NCBI GenBank assembly: GCA_964622915.1
Contig: CAZUSC010000002.1
Location: 1-19,706 of the forward strand
Source: CAZUSC01 sp964622915
GTDB lineage: Bacteria; Patescibacteriota; Andersenbacteria; UBA10190
Direction of reading: 5' to 3'
Length of the DNA stretch: 19,706 nucleotides
Numbering within the stretch: the first letter of the stretch is position 1; every line of letters begins with the position of its first letter. The notes beneath the pieces are model-generated. The model did not search any database. It was not told where the DNA came from and was given only the letters and a program-made list of their open reading frames with translations. Of this stretch, positions 1 through 5,194 are shown piece after piece. Position numbers and translations under genes: made by a program.

Positions 1-601
1 TGAAGAAGGTAAAGGCAAAAACAGCACTGACAATGACTGGCGCCGACAACTTGTTTATGCCAACCCACGGTTGCGTTGATACCACACGAAAAGTCACCGC
101 TGGTATTCCTTGCTTATGATAGCTTTCTACGTTCCCCGCCATTACTTGCTGTAGTCCGACTGTCAGCGCTAGGACGTCCTCCTCATTTTTTCCAGTCACA
201 GTCACCTGCACTAGCTGGGGAGCGGTCTTTTCTGCCCGAATAAAACTTGTTAGGTCGCGCGGCTTAACGCTCGGCGGAGTGAGCAGCGCGGCTCGATAAG
301 CGGAAATAATCGTTTCCGGTGTTTGAATCCAGCGGGCGAGCGTGGCGGCGAACAAGTCAGTAGCTTGCAAGGCATAGTAACCGTCAAAACGATATTCCCC
401 TGCTGGTTCTCGCTCGCTTAATGAAACTAAATAAGAAAAATGAGCTTGGTAGTTTGGGTCCTGCTGGCTTATCAGTCCGTAGGCTAGCACGGCCGCCGCA
501 AAACTGATAATTAGCAGGACTGGCAAGGCCGCTGTGGCCGCCCGCCAATAATCAGCCAGCGCACCATATTCTAATTTCTTATTTCTATTGACTGATTTCA
601 T
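1..601 (-). CDS. Wzz-like polysaccharide chain-length / co-polymerase protein, partial (C-terminus beyond left edge)
   Basis: An open frame of 200 codons begins at ATG 601-599 and runs off the left edge without a stop. The N-terminus is short and basic (MKSVNRNKKLEYG). A hydrophobic segment follows at about residues 24-46 (around LPVLLIISFAAAVLAYGLI), then a soluble domain of about 130 residues. A second hydrophobic stretch (SAPVIVSAVFAFTFF) begins just before the edge. Two membrane segments around an extracytoplasmic domain match the Wzz/chain-length-determinant layout. The start overlaps the end of the upstream GT4 gene by 17 bp, so the two are probably translationally coupled. The role, setting the length of a surface polysaccharide, is inferred from topology and from the neighbouring glycosyltransferase and sugar-phosphate transferase. 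No diagnostic motif can be seen in the visible part. Confidence 0.6.
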   Translation of the reverse strand, partial: MKSVNRNKKLEYGALADYWRAATAALPVLLIISFAAAVLAYGLISQQDPNYQAHFSYLVSLSEREPAGEYRFDGYYALQATDLFAATLARWIQTPETIISAYRAALLTPPSVKPRDLTSFIRAEKTAPQLVQVTVTGKNEEDVLALTVGLQQVMAGNVESYHKQGIPAVTFRVVSTQPWVGINKLSAPVIVSAVFAFTFF

Positions 602-1697
602 TTTTTTTAAAAGACATCCACTGATTGTGCACCAACTCTTCCATCTGCTGCAAGAAATTGTCGCGCTTGAATTTTTCAGCATGGCGCCTAATTTCTGACG
701 GTTCCCAATGATGAGTTTCGCATTGCTCCATCGCCGCCATGAGACTAGCAGTCTCCTGCTCGGCAAAAAACAGACCGGTCTTATGCTCAATGATTGTTTC
801 TAGTGCTCCTCCTGCCCGGTAGGCAAGCGTTGGCTTTCCGCTGGCCGCCGCCTCTAGCGTAGTAATGCCGAAATCTTCTTCTTGGGGGAACAATAATGCT
901 TTGGCACCCGCGTACAAGGCCGGCAGCTCGCTGTCGCTCACAAATCCCAAAAATTCAGTATAGCGGCCGGCTTGTCGCTTTAAGTCATTGAGTTCCGGAC
1001 CAGTTCCCACCACCTTTAGCGACCGCCCCAACTTTTCGCAGGCCGAAATGGCCAAATCCACCCGCTTATAAGGCAGCAAACGCGAAACTACTAAATAGTA
1101 GTCGCCTGGCTGCTTACTTACACTAAAGCGATTGACGTCGACCGGTGGCGCTATGACCGTGGCCGTCCGGCCATAATATTTTTTTATTCGGCGCGCCACA
1201 TACTTGGAGAGCGTCACATAAGTATCCACTCGCTGGGAAGCAAAGTAGTCCCATAACCGAACGTAAGACAAAGCCAGCGGAGCAAACTGTTGAAAGACGG
1301 CATTACGCGAAAATTCACGCACGTATTTATGGCTGTTGTCCCACACATAGCGAGTCGGCGTAAAACAATATGAAATATGTAATGTATGAGGACCGGTAAT
1401 AACGCCCTTCCCAAAGCTGTGGGAAGCTGATAACACTACGTCATACTGGCTTAAATCAAATTGTTCGACGGCTAAAGGCATCAACAGCGGAAAGTAGCGA
1501 TGGTAGGATCGCGCTCCGGGCAGCCGTTGTAGGAAAGAGGTTCTAAGCCGCCGGACATCAATGGCGGACCGTAACCTTTCCGGATCATGTACCAAAGTAA
1601 AAACTGGAGCATTAGGGTAAAGCTCCATTAAGGCTTGCAGTACTCTTTCCGCCCCTCCGAACTGCGTTAAGTAGTCGTGAACTAGGGCTACTCGCAC
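585..1697 (-). CDS. Glycosyltransferase family 4 (GT-B fold)
   Basis: This 370-residue protein has the size of a complete GT4 enzyme, which transfers a sugar from a nucleotide donor to a lipid-linked or glycan acceptor at the inner face of the membrane. The N-terminal acceptor half starts with the family opening HDYLTQFGGAERVL (residues 8-20). The C-terminal donor half carries VVSRLLPYKRVD (203-214), the loop GTGPEL (231-236) and the donor-binding E-x7-E motif, E274 to E282, in PQEEDFGITTLEAAASGKP. The start is GTG at 1697-1695; no in-frame ATG lies nearby and no clear Shine-Dalgarno is visible. The gene lies downstream of the sugar-phosphate transferase on the same strand and overlaps the Wzz-like gene by 17 bp, so it probably adds an early sugar in the same glycan pathway. 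The sugar specificity cannot be read from the sequence. Confidence 0.9.
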   Translation of the reverse strand: MRVALVHDYLTQFGGAERVLQALMELYPNAPVFTLVHDPERLRSAIDVRRLRTSFLQRLPGARSYHRYFPLLMPLAVEQFDLSQYDVVLSASHSFGKGVITGPHTLHISYCFTPTRYVWDNSHKYVREFSRNAVFQQFAPLALSYVRLWDYFASQRVDTYVTLSKYVARRIKKYYGRTATVIAPPVDVNRFSVSKQPGDYYLVVSRLLPYKRVDLAISACEKLGRSLKVVGTGPELNDLKRQAGRYTEFLGFVSDSELPALYAGAKALLFPQEEDFGITTLEAAASGKPTLAYRAGGALETIIEHKTGLFFAEQETASLMAAMEQCETHHWEPSEIRRHAEKFKRDNFLQQMEELVHNQWMSFKKNEISQ

Positions 1698-1798
1698 AAG
1701 GGCTATAAAGTATTAGTACCTTTAAGTTACCCTTTTTCGCTCATAGGTACAAAGAAGGCTGTCGTTTTGGAATTAGTTTTTGCTCAAACTTTTAAAAA

Positions 1799-1870
1799 AG
1801 TAACCAGTAACCAGTAATTTTCTACGGATTTTTTACCCGTTACTAATTACTCGTTACGGGTTATTACTTT
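1799..1870. repeat. Two-arm 7-nt tandem array (hairpin) between sugar transferase and GT4; terminator-like
   Basis: The left arm reads AGTAACC, AGTAACC, AGTAATT (1799-1819). The right arm reads CGTTACT, AATTACT, CGTTACG, GGTTATT (1838-1865) and runs up to the sugar-transferase stop codon. The arms are approximate reverse complements, so the transcript can fold into a long imperfect hairpin. On the minus strand the hairpin is followed by a run of T (plus-strand A run at 1793-1798), as in an intrinsic terminator for the sugar-transferase message. The rest of the 173-bp gap (1698-1798) shows nothing recognisable. Confidence 0.7.
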
Positions 1871-3295
1871 CTAAACAGCGTTACGGTCGCGGAAAAGAAT
1901 GAGAAATGATTTGATCAACAAGACTGCGTCCAACCATAATGACCAATTTTCAATATAAGCAATGTCCAGCTTAGCTTCTTCTTCAAAAGGAAGCCCGGCG
2001 TTGCCACCCACTTGGGCCATGCCTGACATGCCCGGTTTAATAGTAAAAAGCTTGCGATGATGCTTGCCGTACATGCTTACTTCTTCTGGTAAATGCGGTC
2101 GCGGTCCAAGTAGGCTCATGTCTCCGGTGAGGACGTTTATTAACTGCGGTAATTCATCGATCCGCCACTTGCGCAGTATCCGTCCCACGTCCGTGATTCT
2201 GGGATCCTGTTTCATTTTAAAGAGAGGCCCGTCTTTGCGCTCATTAGCTGCCTGGCGTAACTCCCTATACTTTTCGTCTGCTTTTTTACCGCCGTACCTT
2301 TGACCCACACAATACTCGCGGTGCATGCTGCGAAACTTAAAAATCTCAAATGGCTTAGTGTTGCGGCCAACGCGGATCTGACGGTAAAAAATAGGGCCGG
2401 GTGCGTCGCGTTTTATGGCTATGGCCGTAACTACAAAAAGCGGGGATAAAAGGCTCAATCCCAGGATAGAGCCGATTAGATCAACGGTGCGCTTGGCTAT
2501 TCTACCCCAGCCGTCTAGAGGCGTGCGGGATAATTCCAGTAGAGGCACGGTGCCGATCTGCCGGTAGTGCACGTTAACAGCATGTGTTTCAAAAATATTG
2601 GGAATATATTTATAATCAACTTTGTATTGTTCACAAAAATCCAGCACGACCAGGTTATCAGCCGCCGAAAGCGTGGGATTACTCTGAATTACTTCATCAA
2701 TCCCTTGTTCGCGGTAAATAGTCTCCAGGGCCTCCCAACTGATATTATCCACTTGCCCCACGACGCGGTAGCCGAGCTGTGGCCGTTTATGAAAAGCGAA
2801 GGCCAATTCAGGCGCAAACTTTCCATTGCCAGCCAGAACCACACGATGAATACCCATCCCGCGCCGCAGCATATGCAACTGCACGCGCTTTACAAGGTAC
2901 CGGCCTAACGACACAGCAATGACCGCGAAGATATAGGCGGCCAACACAATAAACCGTGATTGGAACAACTCGGCGCTTAAGAAGATGTAGACAATAACAA
3001 TCATGAAGCCGATGGAAATACCCGAAAAAATACGGGTAAACTCCTCCAGTACGCGCCGTGTCACTTGCATGGCATACAGTCCTTGCAAGGCAAAAATACA
3101 CATAACTACTATAGAAACAATACTGACCAGCTGCAGATACTCCGCTAACGGCAAATCGAAGGCGAAAACCGCCGGCCGTACTTCTTGCACGATTGGGCTA
3201 ATACGCAGGTAATAAGCCAAAGCACCGGCGAGAAGCAGGGCCAAGAAATCAATTGGTACCAAAATCGCCCCGAAAAATAGTTCGGATCTCTTCAT
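1871..3295 (-). CDS. Undecaprenyl-phosphate sugar phosphotransferase (WbaP/WcaJ-type polyprenyl glycosylphosphotransferase)
   Basis: This 474-residue protein starts surface-glycan synthesis by moving a sugar-1-phosphate from a nucleotide sugar to the lipid carrier. The N-terminal part has about four membrane segments (near residues 8-30, 55-75, 93-108 and 114-132). A nucleotide-binding-like domain follows (about 150-245). The C-terminal bacterial sugar-transferase domain begins with a membrane helix (about 270-295) and carries FEIFKFRSM (316-324), the catalytic Asp-Glu pair in IDELPQLINVL (D380, E381), GDMSLLGPRP (391-400) and KPGMSGMAQVGG (420-431). Domain order and length are those of full-size family members. 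ATG is at 3295-3293, with an AAAAGG tract very close upstream, and a good promoter lies about 45-70 bp upstream. It is first in the block with the GT4 and Wzz-like genes. Confidence 0.95.
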   Translation of the reverse strand: MKRSELFFGAILVPIDFLALLLAGALAYYLRISPIVQEVRPAVFAFDLPLAEYLQLVSIVSIVVMCIFALQGLYAMQVTRRVLEEFTRIFSGISIGFMIVIVYIFLSAELFQSRFIVLAAYIFAVIAVSLGRYLVKRVQLHMLRRGMGIHRVVLAGNGKFAPELAFAFHKRPQLGYRVVGQVDNISWEALETIYREQGIDEVIQSNPTLSAADNLVVLDFCEQYKVDYKYIPNIFETHAVNVHYRQIGTVPLLELSRTPLDGWGRIAKRTVDLIGSILGLSLLSPLFVVTAIAIKRDAPGPIFYRQIRVGRNTKPFEIFKFRSMHREYCVGQRYGGKKADEKYRELRQAANERKDGPLFKMKQDPRITDVGRILRKWRIDELPQLINVLTGDMSLLGPRPHLPEEVSMYGKHHRKLFTIKPGMSGMAQVGGNAGLPFEEEAKLDIAYIENWSLWLDAVLLIKSFLILFRDRNAV

Positions 3296-3336
3296 ATACC
3301 TTTTCTCACGGAAAATACTTTCTTAAAGTCGCCGCA

Positions 3337-3365
3337 ACAGTAAGTTGAGAATAGATAATTGTCAA
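3337..3365 (-). promoter_or_regulatory. Sigma-70-type promoter for the glycan block
   Basis: On the minus strand, TTGACA (3365-3360) and TACTGT (3342-3337) are separated by exactly 17 nt. The predicted start is near 3330, giving a leader of about 35 nt to the sugar-transferase ATG. The -35 is perfect and the -10 matches 4 of 6. Confidence 0.55.
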
Positions 3366-3505
3366 TGAAAGTTGACATCTAGTGATGTAGTATACGCCGT
3401 GAAACCTGCGCCCGCCAATACCTTTTACTTCCTTGTGTAAGAGTCGCTCGAGAGGCGTTTCTCGGCCTATTTTGGCATGGCGTGCCACAATCTATCAGTA
3501 AGGTA

Positions 3506-3571
3506 TCCCGTCCGCGCAGGCGGGACTCATGAATGCCTGCCCTGCCGTAGCCTTTGGCGAAGGAGGGTGAA
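3506..3571. repeat. GC-rich intergenic hairpin repeats
   Basis: Two compact palindromes lie side by side. TCCCGTC (3506-3512) pairs with GGCGGGA (3519-3525) around a 6-nt loop with one G-T pair. A second segment around CCTTTGGCGAAGG (3551-3563) sits inside flanks CCTGCC and GAGGG. They are much richer in GC than the surrounding sequence, and no coding frame explains them. They resemble GC-rich intergenic palindromes I have seen in Patescibacteria sequences, but a genome-wide count is needed. The remainder of 3366-3620 shows nothing else recognisable. Confidence 0.4.
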
Positions 3572-3618
3572 ACTTTGCATTGTAAAAAATAGGCGAAGAA
3601 AATATATGTGGTGGACGA

Positions 3619-3756
3619 GTACGAGCTTGGTGAAAAACATTTAAATCAACGGGTGACGCGAGCCGGGGCCCCCGCAAGCGCGCAAGTCATGAGCACTTGT
3701 GGGGTGAAGGCGAGCGGCAGGACCCGCTCAAGAAGTATTTTTCACCAAGCTCGAGT
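3619..3756 (-). repeat. Hairpin-bounded structured element, copy 1 (possible small RNA or MITE-like element)
   Basis: A perfect 15-bp inverted repeat, GAGCTTGGTGAAAAA (3623-3637) and TTTTTCACCAAGCTC (3738-3752), bounds a GC-rich core of about 85 nt (3647-3731). GTAC flanks both ends. Read on the minus strand, the core aligns over its whole length with 4237-4322 on the plus strand: shared blocks include GCGGGTCCTG, CTTCACCCC, GTGCTCAT and ACTTGCGCGC. The core closes with CGGGT/ACCCG and contains an internal CAAGT/ACTTG hairpin. No open frame or transposase is present. It may be a structured RNA on the minus strand or a small non-autonomous element. I do not recognise it as a known RNA family. 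Confidence 0.6.
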
Positions 3757-3764
3757 ACACAGGT

Positions 3765-3793
3765 TTGACAATGCGCGTGTATACCATTATAGT
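3765..3793 (+). promoter_or_regulatory. Strong sigma-70-type promoter of rnpB
   Basis: TTGACA (3765-3770), a 17-nt spacer and TATAGT (3788-3793) form a near-consensus promoter. The predicted start, 7-8 nt downstream, falls at 3800-3801, exactly where the first helix of RNase P RNA begins. The same A/T block also contains TATAAT on the minus strand (3790-3785). Confidence 0.85.
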
Positions 3794-3800
3794 ATATTTG

Positions 3801-4199
3801 CGAAGATAGGTGGATGGCTGCTGTGAATCCTACGTGGTTCACAGAGGAAAGTCCGGACACCAAGTTGTTTGACAACTTAAAAAGGGTGGCAGGTAACACC
3901 TGCTGGACGTAAGTCTAAGGACCGAAACGGTAGTTAGAACGGTAGGCACACGTGTGTACCGATCGAACGATCCCAAAGTAGGCGAAGAGCGCAACAGAAA
4001 CATACCACCTCGTCTTTTTAGGCGGGGCCAGGGTGAAATTGTGTGGTAAGAGCGCACATCCCGCCTGGGTAACCTGGCGGGAGGGCAAACCCCACCCGGT
4101 GCAACTCCAAGTTTTGGTAGGAGGCATCGAGGGCGGCAGCGATGTCGCTCCCAGACAGATGGTCATCTACAACAGAATCCGGCTTATAGCCTATCTTCG
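3801..4199 (+). ncRNA. rnpB: RNase P RNA, bacterial type A-like
   Basis: This is the catalytic RNA that matures tRNA 5' ends. The ends pair perfectly over 10 bp (3801-3810 with 4190-4199) to make P1. P3 is a clean hairpin, CTGTGAA with TTCACAG. The conserved blocks appear in order: GAGGAAAGTCCGGAC (3844-3858), CCGAAACGGTA-like sequence near 3922, ACAGAAACATACC (3994-4006), GGGTGAAA then GGTAAGAGCGCAC (4045-4057), GGGCAAACCCCACCCGG (4083-4099) and ACAGAATCCGGCTTAT near the 3' end. GGTAGG at 4116-4121 is probably the L15 segment that binds the tRNA CCA end. Only a few bases separate it from the GGTGCAACTCC block, so the P16/P17 arm of the Escherichia coli RNA appears missing. The RNA has its own promoter and terminator. 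Confidence 0.97.
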
Positions 4200-4200
4200 T

Positions 4201-4235
4201 AACGAAAAATCCCGCGTCACGCGGGATTTTTCGTT
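4201..4235 (+). terminator. Intrinsic terminator of rnpB
   Basis: A perfect 16-bp inverted repeat (4201-4216 with 4220-4235) encloses a 3-nt loop, with a GC-rich upper stem (ATCCCGCG/CGCGGGAT) and a T run on the 3' side (4227-4231). It begins one base after the end of P1. The complementary A run means it could also work on the minus strand. Confidence 0.92.
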
Positions 4236-4236
4236 G

Positions 4237-4322
4237 GCTGCGGGTCCTGTCTTCGCAGCTTCACCCCGCAGGTGCTCATTACTTGCGCGCCAGCGGGCGC
4301 CCCACAGCTCGCCACCCGCAGC
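4237..4322 (+). repeat. Structured element, copy 2 (inverted relative to copy 1)
   Basis: A perfect 9-bp closing stem, GCTGCGGGT (4237-4245) with ACCCGCAGC (4314-4322), encloses a core that aligns end to end with the minus strand of 3647-3731. An inner hairpin, CAGGT with ACTTG, uses a G-T pair where copy 1 has A-T, and its loop GCTCATT is nearly identical to copy 1. Unlike copy 1, it lacks the 15-bp outer inverted repeat; it lies directly after the rnpB terminator and before a minus-strand terminator. It has no coding frame. Function unknown. Confidence 0.6.
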
Positions 4323-4334
4323 ATACAAGTCAAG

Positions 4335-4359
4335 AAAAAACCTCACATTTGTGAGGTTT
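4335..4359 (-). terminator. Intrinsic terminator for the minus-strand small-protein gene
   Basis: AACCTCACA (4339-4347) and TGTGAGGTT (4350-4358) form a perfect stem with a TT loop. On the minus strand it is followed by six T (plus-strand A run 4335-4340). It lies about 47 bp after the stop codon at 4406. Confidence 0.8.
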
Positions 4360-4405
4360 GTGCGACGAACGCTGGAGCCAAAGAACCAATCAGATTCCAT
4401 GCCGC

Positions 4406-4699
4406 TTAGTGAAGCCCTTGTTCACGGCGCAGCTTTGTGATTTTTCCTGTTGGCAGGTCGCCAGGACTGCGAACGTTTGAGCTTTGAAACTTAAGTCCAG
4501 CGGCCATGAAATGCAGCTCTGCTTCAGCAGGAACTATGACTGTGTTATCCCCGACCAAGTCGTGCGGCATTTCTCGCATGGGTTCTTCCCACATCATCTT
4601 GCAGGCTTCAGCAAATTCACCAGAATCCGCAAAACACAACGCTTTCAAGTGAGGGTAGAAATCCAAATTGCACTTCCACTGAGTTGCTGCGGCTGACAT
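4406..4699 (-). CDS. Small protein of unknown function (97 aa)
   Basis: I do not recognise this protein. The frame could open at GTG 4705, but ATG 4699-4697 is better: an AAAGGA tract lies 8 nt upstream of it and would be too close to the GTG. The product is soluble, with no signal peptide or membrane segment. It has a Trp/Met/Cys-rich N-terminal half (around FAEACKMMWEEPMREMPHDL) and a basic tail (KITKLRREQGLH). It is bracketed by its own promoter-like sequence (4750-4778) and an intrinsic terminator (4335-4359). Promoter, ribosome site and terminator in the right order are the main reason to accept a frame this short. A chance frame remains possible, but the context argues against it. Confidence 0.6.
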   Translation of the reverse strand: MSAAATQWKCNLDFYPHLKALCFADSGEFAEACKMMWEEPMREMPHDLVGDNTVIVPAEAELHFMAAGLKFQSSNVRSPGDLPTGKITKLRREQGLH

Positions 4700-4749
4700 C
4701 GCCACGATCCTTTCTATTGAAATGAGCGCCGTTTTTTTGATCTGACTAG

Positions 4750-4778
4750 ACCATATGCCCGCAGTGGGGCTACGTCAA
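4750..4778 (-). promoter_or_regulatory. Promoter for the small-protein gene
   Basis: On the minus strand, TTGACG (4778-4773), a 17-nt spacer and TATGGT (4755-4750) lie directly after the rnhA-like stop codon. The predicted start gives a leader of about 45 nt to ATG 4699. Confidence 0.5.
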
Positions 4779-4785
4779 TCGCGCA

Positions 4786-5184
4786 TTAGATAGCTGCATC
4801 AATCGCCTGATTAACTAATTTATCGGCCTGCTTGTTTTTTTCACGCGGAATGTGATTGAAAGTAATTGTGACAAATTTTGTAATTAAAGAAGTAACAGCG
4901 GAATGAAGAATTTTTAAGTCTTTGTCCTTTACTCGGTATTCCCCCTGAACTTGTTTCACTACAAGCTCGCTATCCAAAAAACAAGATAGATGAGTAACTT
5001 CGTGCCTTAACGCCATTTTTAATCCGGCGATTAAAGCTTTATATTCCGCCTTATTGTTGGTGACTTCGCCGATATATTCCTGATAAGTATCGATTGTTTT
5101 ATGGCCGGCTGAAAGAACCGCTCCAATTCCGGCCGGACCCGGATTGCCGCGCGCTCCGCCATCCGTATGTAGTACTGTCCGCAT
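4786..5184 (-). CDS. RNase H-like family protein (RNase HI type)
   Basis: This 132-residue protein is expected to cut the RNA strand of RNA-DNA hybrids. The four metal-binding acidic residues are in their usual places: D8 in LHTDGGARGNPGPAG, E47 in NNKAEYKAL, D71 in LDSELVVKQVQGEYRVKD, and D121 in HIPREKNKQADKLVNQA. The full domain is present with no extra N-terminal hybrid-binding domain. It is closer to the short RNase HI-like proteins of Gram-positive bacteria and archaea than to E. coli RnhA. ATG 5184 lies 10 bp after the recJ stop, so the two are probably one transcript. Removal of RNA primers or R-loops next to the RecJ nuclease would be a sensible pairing, but that is inference. Confidence 0.93.
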   Translation of the reverse strand: MRTVLHTDGGARGNPGPAGIGAVLSAGHKTIDTYQEYIGEVTNNKAEYKALIAGLKMALRHEVTHLSCFLDSELVVKQVQGEYRVKDKDLKILHSAVTSLITKFVTITFNHIPREKNKQADKLVNQAIDAAI

Positions 5185-5194
5185 TTTTCAAATG

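Noticed and set aside
3372..3400. Second plus-strand promoter starting TTGACA at 3372
   Set aside because: The nearest -10-like box is only about 13 nt away, and no plus-strand gene or RNA follows closely.
3608..4057. Short frames on both strands (3608-3826, 3687-3899, 3839-4057)
   Set aside because: They run through inverted repeats, the rnpB promoter and conserved rnpB blocks, so they are chance frames.
4033..4440. Plus-strand 135-codon open frame across rnpB and the following element
   Set aside because: It overlaps the conserved 3' half of RNase P RNA, its terminator and structured element copy 2. No ribosome site or protein-like composition was seen.
3296..4785. tRNA, tmRNA or SRP RNA in the non-coding regions
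   Set aside because: No cloverleaf, CCA-end acceptor pairing, tmRNA tag or SRP GGAA tetraloop domain could be found; only rnpB is recognisable.
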